A stretch of DNA of 64,000 bases from Pedobacter chitinilyticus (lineage in GTDB: Bacteria > Bacteroidota > Bacteroidia > Sphingobacteriales > Sphingobacteriaceae): the NCBI RefSeq assembly GCF_003313385.1, contig NZ_QMHN01000001.1, positions 172,036-236,035 on the forward strand. The letters run 5' to 3'. The notes under the pieces were generated by a model. It had not been told where the DNA came from. It did not search any database and saw only the letters and a list, made by a program, of their open reading frames with translations. Shown one piece after another: positions 18,901 to 26,958 of this stretch. A program made the translations under genes and the position numbers. Every line of letters starts with the position of its first letter. The stretch's first letter is position 1.

Positions 18901-19432
18901 ATTAAACGAATCTAAAAAACAGCAACAGTTTAACCTTAGGCTTAATGCCAAGGAAATAGGAATTAAAAATGCAGGAATTAAGCTTTATCAGGGTCAAAAT
19001 CCTGAACCAGTAGATGCAATGTCTGCTGAGCATCAAATAAAAGCAACAATAGCTGGAAAAGGTATGATCGCTTATGCTTTCCCACTTCAAACCAACACGG
19101 TAGAAAAAGAGCTTTTGCCTGTGAAGGAGGGAATGAAAGAAATTAATTTAGGAGCACCTTGGGGCACCCTTTACGCTTTCAGAATTCGTTCGCCATTTGG
19201 TTGGGATTCCATTTATACCTATTTGAGTACCTCGCCAATAACAGGTGCCGAGGCAGAATTGGTCATCAATGATGATGCAGCTACCGCGGTTAAATGTTTG
19301 GCTTACCCTTACGAATGGTCCTTTAATAAAATTGATCCGCATCAACCTGTGAGCATTAGTGTAAACTTGAAAAGCAAAGATAAAAACGAAGTGCGTCAGG
19401 TTCATCTCACCTTAGAAGGCGTAAAACCATAA
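15971..19432 (+). CDS. Very large exported toroid-type protein with N-terminal CBM-like domain (paralogue 1)
   Basis: About 1153 residues from the ATG that overlaps the previous stop by one base; ATG 15974 is equally possible. A signal peptide precedes a carbohydrate-binding-like domain (about 35-160: YLIEAEDFQFPGGW, WTKSRDYAENKPGTRKYLL, CDAIFFTT). A beta-rich part (170-500), an (alpha/alpha)-toroid-like region (500-900) and a C-terminal sandwich follow. Trp/His/Tyr-rich blocks shared with the 28586 protein, such as YPYWWDLMDLYE, APHLLRMADYN, YARNSIIGRF and SIYYHHIAPHLAF, probably line the active site. Family not recognised; a role in breaking down the target polysaccharide is inferred from context. 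Confidence 0.78.
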   Translation: MMKQGPNADRKYLKIGFTILLACFFAVKTHGQAPTNYLIEAEDFQFPGGWAFGKEAGTNVSGKGALIGSAAAEPTTDAFTVVKIANKGSYFVWTKSRDYAENKPGTRKYLLICNDEPVTTESGAHLKEGYRWEKVGKVTLNAGENLLRLKNTKLSFARCDAIFFTTDESFDPNEKAQSLHSYYLKPVEVAASQAQVNITTPIRFTKKEKVLGTLTNGKLKLTIQQVLDAKTNKKHIVTLSEVFQDNKWVSLSQNAEENRIFLLRAKKPKIEFGPYYASWKNATSITTFSANGKSYQVMDPNGAKNPFFAGDLLLCKPTTITQVSPEEIKITYLTEEGNEVKGTWKLKPESANYELSLEYAAKEEGFYSFVVSAFQAVAANNVKNVQLPPMFNYTRIPQEPLLVPSAMTPQPLAIVEVANTGKPLSLFVSGVADEFPLDWAKDVNSRMGFSLKNELNEIQPVAFAPVLGLSDSKLLKGATLKRKFNIGAIAGNWNEALVYISNHIYQVKDYRLQDSTSLTNAAFNIIDLIKNEDASGWNPKLKGFYDIEADPKIAPTVAQSSPLAIISASVLGKDEDLYLTRALPTIEYTLSRSAFRWATGVGAPYNPTKQSLEFNPYKNVQFNTAYFESLNQLLGQKNPWLLQVAMPDQLPRKLSGYSVNIPAWTQELAAYRLTKDKKWLNEAVSHAKDFIQNDVYGAKSNLLTAQPFYNTSFYPYWWDLMDLYEVTKEASFAKAAEYASFFTIAGIRSYPTVEDKMQLIHEGNQYEGNTNLWWKNGDKFRLGFPRRAGDVKEKEVPQSLISPVGLGLEQPSTFFLPNKNVRHIFMSTWAPHLLRMADYNKLDIFEIYARNSIIGRFSGYPGYYATGYTDLTYRAEYPYKGPDINSIYYHHIAPHLAFTLDFLVTEAVQRSQGRISFPWGKQEGFVWFNNRIYGGGKGTIYDDSNASIWLKKGLVNIDIPEINYLTAKSKDRFWVILLNESKKQQQFNLRLNAKEIGIKNAGIKLYQGQNPEPVDAMSAEHQIKATIAGKGMIAYAFPLQTNTVEKELLPVKEGMKEINLGAPWGTLYAFRIRSPFGWDSIYTYLSTSPITGAEAELVINDDAATAVKCLAYPYEWSFNKIDPHQPVSISVNLKSKDKNEVRQVHLTLEGVKP

Positions 19433-19438
19433 TCACAA

Positions 19439-20881
19439 ATGAATTTGACGATGTTTTATAAAAAAGCTTGTTTAACGGTCGCATTGATGCTCTCTTTAGC
19501 TAGTTACGCACAAAAAAATACAACATTGAGCAAAGAAACTCAAGAAAGGGAAAGACTTATTGCCGCCAGTCAAGCAGGAGCAATGCCCTTGTTTTTCGAT
19601 CCTTTAGTGCCAGCAACACCTGCAATTACACCAGGAACTTTTAGTGATCCCAACGATTTCTTTGTACGAAAGGGACTGCCTAATTTTTTTAACAAGGCGA
19701 AAAAGAAACAACCGCTAGTGGTAGGATATATAGGCGGAAGCATTACCCGTGGCATCAACTTGTACCGCATGCAATCGGCCAAGTTTATCCAAGAAATGTA
19801 CCCTCATATCAAAATGCAATTTATCAATGCAGGAATATCTGGTACAGGAACTGATTTGGGTGCCTGTAGAATTCAGGAGCAGGTGTTGCAGTACAAACCC
19901 GATTTGGTTTTTGTAGAGTTTGCCGTTAACAATGCTTTTGCAGAAGGAATGGAAGGCATCATCCGCCAGATATGGAAAGCTAACCCCCAAACGGATATTT
20001 GCTTACTATACACCATTTACAGTGGACAGACCAAGACTTACGCCAGCGGAAAAATTCCTCCAAATATTCTTGGCCTCGAAAAATTAGCAGATTACTATCA
20101 AATCCCTTCGGTACACATGGGCCTTGAAGCCAGTATGCTCGAAAAAGAAGGTCAACTCCTTTGGAAAGCACCAGCGGGAACCAAAACAGACAAGATTATT
20201 TTCTCTAACGATGGTACGCATCCTGTGGAAGCAGGAGGAAACCTATACGCACAGGCCATCGCACGATCGTTCCTTAAAATGCAAGACTACGCCGAAAATA
20301 AAAAGCACGAATTGCCAAAGCCTTTGTTGGCAGATAATTGGGAAGAAGCAAAAATGCTTGCCCCATCTGTCGCCCAGTTTAGCAAGGGTTGGACTAAGTT
20401 TGATCCCAATGGATTGGCAGATTTTAAGCAGTTTGCAGGTTGGTTCCCTTACGTTATGAAGGCCGAAAAACCTGGAGAATACTTCACGTTTAAATTTAAA
20501 GGCAACATGATTGGTTTTTTTGATATTGGTGGTCCAGAAGTAGGGCAGCTCACTTTAGAAATTGACGGGAAGAAAACAACCATTCATAAACAGGCGGGAA
20601 CCCTGGTATTAAAAACCGAAACAGCAAATCATACCGAAGACCTGATTAACAGGTTTAACTTCTATTGTAATAACAGGTATAGGGGACAGGCAGAATTTTT
20701 TGAGTTACCAGATGGTGTACATACGGTGAAGTTTACAGTATCGGATATCATCCCTGATAAGAAGCAAATTTTGGGAGAAAGTCAGGCGGCTGATATAACG
20801 GCTAATCCAGCTAAATACCATAAAATGGTAGCTTACATTGGGAAAATATTGATCAAAGGGGAGATACTTCCAATGAATTGA
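19439..20881 (+). CDS. Exported SGNH/GDSL-type hydrolase
   Basis: A 480-residue protein with a signal peptide (about 1-25, ending SYAQ). The SGNH blocks are visible: GGSITRG with the likely nucleophile Ser101, the glycine of INAGISGTG, the Asn-containing VEFAVNNAF, and NDGTHP with Asp258 and His261 as the rest of the triad. A beta-rich extension of about 150 residues follows. Such proteins in glycan loci usually remove acetyl or other ester groups. It starts six bases after the previous gene and ends the first operon; the next promoter lies immediately after its stop codon. Confidence 0.88.
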   Translation: MNLTMFYKKACLTVALMLSLASYAQKNTTLSKETQERERLIAASQAGAMPLFFDPLVPATPAITPGTFSDPNDFFVRKGLPNFFNKAKKKQPLVVGYIGGSITRGINLYRMQSAKFIQEMYPHIKMQFINAGISGTGTDLGACRIQEQVLQYKPDLVFVEFAVNNAFAEGMEGIIRQIWKANPQTDICLLYTIYSGQTKTYASGKIPPNILGLEKLADYYQIPSVHMGLEASMLEKEGQLLWKAPAGTKTDKIIFSNDGTHPVEAGGNLYAQAIARSFLKMQDYAENKKHELPKPLLADNWEEAKMLAPSVAQFSKGWTKFDPNGLADFKQFAGWFPYVMKAEKPGEYFTFKFKGNMIGFFDIGGPEVGQLTLEIDGKKTTIHKQAGTLVLKTETANHTEDLINRFNFYCNNRYRGQAEFFELPDGVHTVKFTVSDIIPDKKQILGESQAADITANPAKYHKMVAYIGKILIKGEILPMN

Positions 20882-20882
20882 T

Positions 20883-20912
20883 TTTGAAAATTAGAAATAA
20901 TTCATAAATTTG
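20883..20912 (+). promoter_or_regulatory. Promoter of the DUF4886-symporter operon
   Basis: TTTG at 20883-20886, an 18-base spacer and TAAATTTG at 20905-20912, a perfect TAnnTTTG. It begins one base after the stop codon of the SGNH gene. Confidence 0.75.
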
Positions 20913-20917
20913 ATTTT

Positions 20918-20937
20918 TAACCATACCAGACCAAACC
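20918..20937 (+). promoter_or_regulatory. Putative operator: pentamer repeat TAACC-ATACC-AGACC-AAACC
   Basis: Four pentamers, the first degenerate, followed by AG as at 4854-4855. It begins 5 bases after the -7 element (10 if the degenerate unit is ignored). Confidence 0.6.
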
Positions 20938-21004
20938 AGTTTCGTTTTTCATTGACGGCTAATTGATAAGCTACTTACTGAATTCGAATATTATAAATAC
21001 ACAA

Positions 21005-21955
21005 ATGAACTACACTAAAATGATCGCACAAAAGATCGAGCATACCAAAAAGATTTTCTTTTGGGCAATTGCCTTCATGCTACTAAGCAATGTTACCTAT
21101 GGACAAACTAAAAGCGATACCCTTCGCATCTTTCTGATTGGCAATAGCTTTTCTCAAAATGCATCTGCCTACTTGCCCGAAATGGCTAAGGAAAAAGGAA
21201 AGCATTTAATCATTGGTAGGGCCGAATTAGGCGGTCATTCATTGGAGCAGCACTGGAAATACGTAGAGGCCGCAGAAGCCAATCCCGAAAGTGCAGCAGG
21301 CAGACCCTATAAAGGAAAATCTTTGCGTATGCTGCTGTCAGAAGGAAAGTGGGATATCATTACCTTACAACAAGCTTCTTACCTTTCTGCAGATAAAGAG
21401 AGCTATACCCCGTATGCCCAAAAGCTTTACGACTTTGTGAAGTCCATTCAACCAAAAGCAGAAGTAGTATTACACCAAACTTGGGCCTACCGTACCGATG
21501 CAAAAACTTTTGGTAGGGTAGCTGCTGGACAATTGGCACAAAATCAGGCTGAAATGTGGCAAAAATCTAGAGAGGCTTACCACGCAGCAGCCAAGCAACT
21601 GAAAGTAAGACTAATCCCCGTAGGAGATGCTTTTGAGGAAGTAGCTACAGGTAAGCAATATGCTTATCAAAAAGATGCTGCATTTGATTTTGCTAATCCT
21701 ACGTACCCTAATTTACCAAACCAGGTGAATTCATTGAACATGGGGTATTCTTGGAAAAACAATAAGGAATTTACTTTTGATGCCAACCATGCTAACGAAG
21801 CTGGAAGATACTTAGGCGGATTGATTTGGTATGCTTTTCTATTTAAAGATTCTCCTGAAAACATCCAATTTGTACCGAATAAAGTTCCTGCAGATTTTGC
21901 AAAGTATTTGAGAAAAGTGGCTGCACAAACGGTTAAGAACTCAAATAAAAAATAA
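21005..21955 (+). CDS. DUF4886 family SGNH-like esterase
   Basis: About 316 residues from ATG 21005; this start leaves a signal peptide ending in VTYGQ, while the upstream TTG at 20963 would add an unlikely extension. The DUF4886 pattern is clear: FLIGNSFSQNASAYLPEMAK near the N-terminus (Ser in the SGNH block I position), GKWDIITLQQAS, VVLHQTWAYR, and FDANHANEAGRY with the probable catalytic His. Members are SGNH-like and are found in glycan loci, presumably as esterases. Followed 46 bases later by the symporter. Confidence 0.87.
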   Translation: MNYTKMIAQKIEHTKKIFFWAIAFMLLSNVTYGQTKSDTLRIFLIGNSFSQNASAYLPEMAKEKGKHLIIGRAELGGHSLEQHWKYVEAAEANPESAAGRPYKGKSLRMLLSEGKWDIITLQQASYLSADKESYTPYAQKLYDFVKSIQPKAEVVLHQTWAYRTDAKTFGRVAAGQLAQNQAEMWQKSREAYHAAAKQLKVRLIPVGDAFEEVATGKQYAYQKDAAFDFANPTYPNLPNQVNSLNMGYSWKNNKEFTFDANHANEAGRYLGGLIWYAFLFKDSPENIQFVPNKVPADFAKYLRKVAAQTVKNSNKK

Positions 21956-22001
21956 CGAAGAAATAAAGTCCAAGCCTCTATATAACAATGCTTAATTAAG
22001 A

Positions 22002-23687
22002 ATGAACTCGCTAATAGATACCTCCGTCATCGTTGTTTTCTCCGTATTTATCATGGTAATTGGTCTGCTGTTCTCGCGGACAGGCCGTAACCTCAAGTCG
22101 TTTTTCGCAGGCGGCGAAGCAGTGCCTTGGTTCATCGGAGGTTTATCGTTGTTCATGAGCTTTTTCTCAGCAGGTACCTTTGTGGCATGGGGTTCCATTG
22201 CTTATAAATATGGTTGGGTTGCCGTTACCATTCAATGGACCATGTGTATTGGTGGTTTGGTTACAGGTTTGTACCTAGCACCCAAATGGAAAGCTACGGG
22301 AAGCTTAACGGCAGCAGAATTTATCAAAGAAAGACTTGGCGAGAAAGTTCAAAAAAGCTTCATCTACATCTTTATGTTGGTGTCATTGTTCATCAAAGGC
22401 TCGGTGTTATATTCAGTGTCTAAATTAGTGGGCTCATCTCTCGAATTCCCATTGGTGCCTGTAACCGTGGTATTGGGTATCTTGATGATTGCTTACACCG
22501 CGGTAGGTGGTTTGTGGGCTGTAATGGTCACTGACATATTGCAATTTGTGATTTTAACGGCTGCGGTGCTGTTGATTATTCCTTTGGCTTTTACGGAAGC
22601 AGGAGGTGTGCAGAATTTCTTAACCAAAGTTCCTGATGATTTTTTCCAGCCTGTTAACGGCGAATACACTTGGGGATTTATTGGAGCTTTTGCCTTATAT
22701 CACATTTTCTATATTGGCGGTAATTGGACTTTTGTGCAACGTTATACCAGTGTAGATACACCAAAATCGGCTTCTAAAGTGGCCTTTCTTTTTGCTGGCT
22801 TGTATATCTTAAGCCCAGTATTGTGGATGTTGCCACCCATGATTTACCAGACCATTAATCCTGGTTTATCAGGGATCGAAACCGAAAATGCCTACCTCAT
22901 GGTTTGTAAGCAAGTACTGCCCGCAGGCTTAATGGGCTTGATATTAACGGGGATGTATTTTTCTACTTCTGCCTCTGCAAATACGGCATTAAATGTGGTT
23001 TCTGCAGTGTTCACCAACGATATCTATAAAGGCAACATTAACCCTAAAGCAAGCGATGAAAAATTAATGAAAGTGGCGCGTACTTCTTCTTGGTGCTTCG
23101 GTTTTGGGATGATCGCCATTGCCTTAATTGTACCTTACATTGGCGGTATTGTAGAGTTTACCTTAAGTGTTGGTGCCATCACTGGTGGTCCATTGTTAGC
23201 ACCGCCAATTTGGGCTTTGTTCTCTAAACGAATCACAGGAAAGGTAACTATTTTGGTGACCATGATCAGTTTAGCGGTAAACCTCATATTTAAAATAATG
23301 CTCCCGTTGGTATTTGATTATAAACTGAGTCGTGGAAGTGAAATGCTACTAGGTGTATTGTTGCCATTTGCTTTGTTGCTGATTTACGAAATCTATGCCG
23401 CATCAAAAGGATTGATCAGTAAAGAATACTTGCAATTACAGGAGCGCAAAGCCGTGCGTAAAGCAACGGTTGTACAAGTGGATGAAGCCGAACTTGCTGA
23501 AACCAGAAAGCAGAATAAATTTGGCTTACAGGTGATTTCATTTTCACTGGCATTTATTGCGCTGTTGCTGTTTGTACTTTGTGCCTTTACGGCAAAAGCA
23601 ACAGGGATGGTCGCAGTTATTGCAACAATCATCTTGTTAAGTGCATTAATTCCATTTAGGGCTTCCAGAAAAGCAGTGGTGAAGTAA
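22002..23687 (+). CDS. Sodium:solute symporter (SSS family)
   Basis: A 561-residue inner-membrane transporter with about 13 predicted helices. The GLLFSRTGRNLKSFFAGGEAVPWFIGGLS opening and the WTFVQRYTSVDTPKSA loop are typical of the sodium/sugar symporters of this family. It probably takes up the mono- or oligosaccharide made in the periplasm. It shares an operon with the DUF4886 gene and ends at the hairpin 23711-23748. Confidence 0.93.
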   Translation: MNSLIDTSVIVVFSVFIMVIGLLFSRTGRNLKSFFAGGEAVPWFIGGLSLFMSFFSAGTFVAWGSIAYKYGWVAVTIQWTMCIGGLVTGLYLAPKWKATGSLTAAEFIKERLGEKVQKSFIYIFMLVSLFIKGSVLYSVSKLVGSSLEFPLVPVTVVLGILMIAYTAVGGLWAVMVTDILQFVILTAAVLLIIPLAFTEAGGVQNFLTKVPDDFFQPVNGEYTWGFIGAFALYHIFYIGGNWTFVQRYTSVDTPKSASKVAFLFAGLYILSPVLWMLPPMIYQTINPGLSGIETENAYLMVCKQVLPAGLMGLILTGMYFSTSASANTALNVVSAVFTNDIYKGNINPKASDEKLMKVARTSSWCFGFGMIAIALIVPYIGGIVEFTLSVGAITGGPLLAPPIWALFSKRITGKVTILVTMISLAVNLIFKIMLPLVFDYKLSRGSEMLLGVLLPFALLLIYEIYAASKGLISKEYLQLQERKAVRKATVVQVDEAELAETRKQNKFGLQVISFSLAFIALLLFVLCAFTAKATGMVAVIATIILLSALIPFRASRKAVVK

Positions 23688-23710
23688 TTTAAGTTGTTCC
23701 TGAAATAAGT

Positions 23711-23748
23711 TTCAAAGCCTGGTTATTTGCAAATAGTCAGGCTTTGAA
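23711..23748. terminator. Long hairpin after the symporter gene
   Basis: Arms TTCAAAGCCTG and CAGGCTTTGAA (11 bp, perfect) extend inward with A-T and one G-T pair to a total near 18 bp. It lacks a good T-tract, so it may act as an RNA stabiliser or weak terminator. Confidence 0.6.
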
Positions 23749-23956
23749 GTATCAATAGATATGTTTGTGATATGTTTGGGCACAGCACCTACCATTCATC
23801 AGAACGTCATCCCAAATTTATTTCGGGATCTTAAAGCGTTATAAAACCTAACTATTGCTTTACGATGCCCAATCGAGTTGGGCATAACGACAAGCCTAAA
23901 GTCGTGGCACCTTCCAGCATCGGCATCCTCACAACAAAAAGTTTTTTCAAAAAAAA

Positions 23957-23986
23957 TTGCTTTTACGAAAATAACTGATACTTTTG
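23957..23986 (+). promoter_or_regulatory. Promoter of the propeller-protein / toroid-2 cluster
   Basis: TTG at 23957-23959 and TACTTTTG at 23979-23986, 19 bases apart. The leader to the first gene is about 165 bases. The 23688-24156 gap also holds the hairpin, a CCCAAATTTATTTCGGGA palindrome near 23791-23810, and the operator array; nothing coding is seen. Confidence 0.7.
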
Positions 23987-23997
23987 GTTAAAATAAA

Positions 23998-24017
23998 AAA
24001 CCAAACCAAACCAAACC
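23998..24017 (+). promoter_or_regulatory. Putative operator: four AAACC pentamers
   Basis: Four perfect tandem AAACC units starting 12 bases after the -7 element, the same arrangement as at 4834-4853. Confidence 0.65.
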
Positions 24018-24156
24018 AATATAAATCTTTTAATTCAACTCACCTACGGGTTTTGCACAAGCTCCTCATCGAATGCTCCCTTTGGAAATAAGCATGGTTT
24101 CATTCGTCAAAGTTTTAGATGCTTCTTAACCAACCCGTATACTTTAAAGAACGGAT

Positions 24157-25221
24157 ATGAATAAAAAACTTTTACTAACCTGTTTATTTGCAATCGCTGT
24201 ACGTACTGCTTTTTCTCAAACTGCCTTTACGCCAGGCAGCTTATCGGTGTTAAGGGTTGGAGATGGAACAGCAACTTTGGGAACAGCTGCGCTTCCAGTA
24301 TTTATCGACGAGTATTCGACCAGTGGAAAGCTGATCAGAAGCATTGCCTTACCCACTGCATTCGCTGGAAAAAACAAACGACTAACCTTAGATGGTAACA
24401 CGCCCAGCGTTTCTTCTTTCGAGGGACTTTTGTCGCTTTCTCAAGACGCTAAAAAGCTTTCACTAGCAGGTTACGATGCTGCCGTGGGGACAGATGCTGT
24501 TGTTGCTTCGGAAAGTGACCAAACTAACAGAGTCATTGGGGTAATAGATGGGGCAGGCAATGTAAATACCGCTACGGCTTTAAATATTTATTCCAAGACT
24601 TATATCGGTTCGGCAGTAACCGATGGAAACAACGTGTGGGTTGCTGGTGGAAGTGCCAATATCTACAGCACTACTATTGGTTCAACCGATGCAACTTCTA
24701 TTATTGGACGTTCTGGAAGGTCTATTCGCATCTTTAAAAATCAACTATATGTTTCTCAATCTTCTGGTTTGGTAGGCCCTTTAGTGACTATTGGAACAGG
24801 TTTGCCAACCTCGGCTCCTCAAACAGCCGTCGCAGTTCCTGGTATCACCATTAATGGCACTAGCCCAACTGGACGAGAATTTTTCTTTGCAGATATCAAC
24901 CCAAATATTCCTGGCTATGATGTGCTATACATTGCCAATACAGGAATTACTGACGGCATCACCAAATATTCTCTAATAGATGGTTCTTGGGTTGCAAACG
25001 GTACCGTAAAAGGACAATACACTGGTCTTACCGCTACCGTATCTGGTAACGAAGTAACTGTTTACGGAATTAAATATGGAGCTACCTCATCGGAACTATT
25101 TAAAATTACCGACAATACAGGTCACAACGGGTCTATTTCAGCATTAACCCGCTCGGTATTAGCTAAAACTGGTGCCAATACAGTATTCCGTGGACTTTCA
25201 TTATCGCCTCAAAAACCCTAA
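24157..25221 (+). CDS. Secreted propeller-like protein, copy 1 (no sorting tail)
   Basis: 354 residues with a signal peptide (about 1-20). The body begins LSVLRVGDGTATLG and FIDEYSTSGKLIRSIALPT and continues in short beta-strand units that look like propeller blades (RSIRIFKNQLYVSQ, FFFADINPNIPGYDVLYIAN, GITKYSLIDGSW). Close paralogue of the next two proteins. It stops just after the propeller (FRGLSLSPQKP), so it lacks their type IX secretion tail and is predicted to be periplasmic or released. No enzymatic motif is recognised. The operator array lies upstream, so it belongs to the glycan regulon. Confidence 0.85.
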   Translation: MNKKLLLTCLFAIAVRTAFSQTAFTPGSLSVLRVGDGTATLGTAALPVFIDEYSTSGKLIRSIALPTAFAGKNKRLTLDGNTPSVSSFEGLLSLSQDAKKLSLAGYDAAVGTDAVVASESDQTNRVIGVIDGAGNVNTATALNIYSKTYIGSAVTDGNNVWVAGGSANIYSTTIGSTDATSIIGRSGRSIRIFKNQLYVSQSSGLVGPLVTIGTGLPTSAPQTAVAVPGITINGTSPTGREFFFADINPNIPGYDVLYIANTGITDGITKYSLIDGSWVANGTVKGQYTGLTATVSGNEVTVYGIKYGATSSELFKITDNTGHNGSISALTRSVLAKTGANTVFRGLSLSPQKP

Positions 25222-25237
25222 CCATTTAAACCAAACT

Positions 25238-26833
25238 ATGATGAAAAGAAAACTACTATTAAGTTGTTTGTTTGCAGTGGCGGCCCATACTGGGTTTTCA
25301 CAAACCGCATTCACCGCAGGCAGTTTATCCGTCCTACGAGTTGGCGACGGTTCAGCAGCCTTAGGTACAAGTGCAACAGCTGTATTTATTGATGAATATT
25401 CCACCAGCGGAACATTAATTAGAAGCATTGCATTACCTACTGCGGTGGTAGGAGCTAATCGACGACTAACCTTGGATGGAAATACATCAGGTGTTTCTTC
25501 ATCTGAAGGACTTTTATCGCTTTCGCAAGATGGAAAGAAGCTTACCTTAACAGGCTATGATGCGCCTACAGGAATGGCCACAATAGCAACATCGGCCAGT
25601 GCAACTTACAATAGGGTGGTAGGAGTGATCGATGGAACGGGTAATGTAAATACAAGCACCGCACTAGATATTTTTAACTCGCAATTGATTTCCTCAGCTG
25701 TTGCAGATGGAAACAATTTATGGATATCAGGGGGAACTGCAAATATTTATTATACCACCATTGGAGCGACTACGGCAACATCAATAGTTGCACGTACAGG
25801 AAGGTCTTTACGTATTTTTAATAACCAGCTTTATGCCTCGCAAGTATCAGGCGTAATTGGTCCGATAATTACTATTGGTACAGGCTTACCTACAACCAGT
25901 GGCCAGTCTATCGCTGGATTACCTGGCATGCCAATCACTACACCATCTGGTCGAGAGTTTTTCTTTGCTGACCTTGACCCTACGATAGCTGGCTATGATG
26001 TTTTATATATTGCCAACTCGGCAAATACCGATGGGATTTCTAAATATTCATTGGTTGGTGGTAATTGGGTGTTAGATAATGTGATCACTGGACAGTATAC
26101 AGGTTTAACAGGAGTAGTTTCTGGGAACGAAGTGACACTTTACGGTATAAGGTTTGCGGCATCAGCCAATAAATTATTTAAAATTACGGATGCAACGGGT
26201 TACAATGCTGCAATGACGGCAACCACTACAGATATTGCTACAGCAGCGGCTAACACGGTATTTCGTGGTTTATCCTTTTCGCCAACAGTAACCACCACAC
26301 CAGTAAAGCTGCTTTCTTTTACAGGTAAAGAATCTACTAATGGCGTTCGTTTAAATTGGTCTACGGCCTCTGAGCAGAATAACTCACATTATGAGATTTA
26401 CAGGTCTGCCGATGGACAGAACTTTGCCAAAATAGGTAGCGTTAAAGGAAATGGAACTACCAATGAAGTCCTGAACTATTCGTTCACCGATTTATCGCCA
26501 TTATTGGGAACGGTTTATTACAAATTAAGTCAAGTAGATTTCGATAATCGTTTTGAAGACTATGGCCCCATTCCAGTAAAATCGAGCCTTCAGAAAAATG
26601 ACTTAAAAGTTCAGGTGAAAGACAACAGTTTACAAGTTTCCGTATTTGCTTCAACAAACGCAACTTCTGAAATTAAGGTCTACAACATTTCAGGAAATGC
26701 CTTGGCAAAAGTAAGCGCAAACCTAACCAGCGGATGGAATACTGTTGAAGTACCATTTACCGCTAGCAGAGGCGTATATATCGTCGCTTCTAAAATTGGG
26801 AATGAAATCACCAAAACAAAAATTGCAAAATAA
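25238..26833 (+). CDS. Secreted propeller-like protein, copy 2, with type IX secretion tail
   Basis: 531 residues from ATG 25238; ATG 25241 is also possible, and either gives a signal peptide ending TGFSQ. The first 345 residues are closely related to copy 1. A fibronectin-like module (VKLLSFTGKESTNGVRLNWS) and a C-terminal type A sorting domain (EIKVYNISGNALAKVS, ending TKTKIAK) follow. It is therefore probably exported by the type IX system and anchored or released at the cell surface. It starts 16 bases after copy 1, and a hairpin with a T-tract follows. Confidence 0.87.
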   Translation: MMKRKLLLSCLFAVAAHTGFSQTAFTAGSLSVLRVGDGSAALGTSATAVFIDEYSTSGTLIRSIALPTAVVGANRRLTLDGNTSGVSSSEGLLSLSQDGKKLTLTGYDAPTGMATIATSASATYNRVVGVIDGTGNVNTSTALDIFNSQLISSAVADGNNLWISGGTANIYYTTIGATTATSIVARTGRSLRIFNNQLYASQVSGVIGPIITIGTGLPTTSGQSIAGLPGMPITTPSGREFFFADLDPTIAGYDVLYIANSANTDGISKYSLVGGNWVLDNVITGQYTGLTGVVSGNEVTLYGIRFAASANKLFKITDATGYNAAMTATTTDIATAAANTVFRGLSFSPTVTTTPVKLLSFTGKESTNGVRLNWSTASEQNNSHYEIYRSADGQNFAKIGSVKGNGTTNEVLNYSFTDLSPLLGTVYYKLSQVDFDNRFEDYGPIPVKSSLQKNDLKVQVKDNSLQVSVFASTNATSEIKVYNISGNALAKVSANLTSGWNTVEVPFTASRGVYIVASKIGNEITKTKIAK

Positions 26834-26839
26834 ATAGGA

Positions 26840-26867
26840 GAGGATGGTATGTAAATGCCATCCTTTT
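26840..26867 (+). terminator. Hairpin terminator after propeller copy 2
   Basis: GAGGATGG and CCATCCTT arms around a short loop, followed by TTTT. It may separate copies 1-2 from copy 3, or act as a partial attenuator, because no strong promoter was found before copy 3. Confidence 0.6.
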
Positions 26868-26958
26868 CACTTTATAAAAAGAACTGCTGCAATAAATATT
26901 TCAGCGGTATCGAATGACTGTTGCGAATACAATAAGTTAAACTAACCAAAACTGTAGT

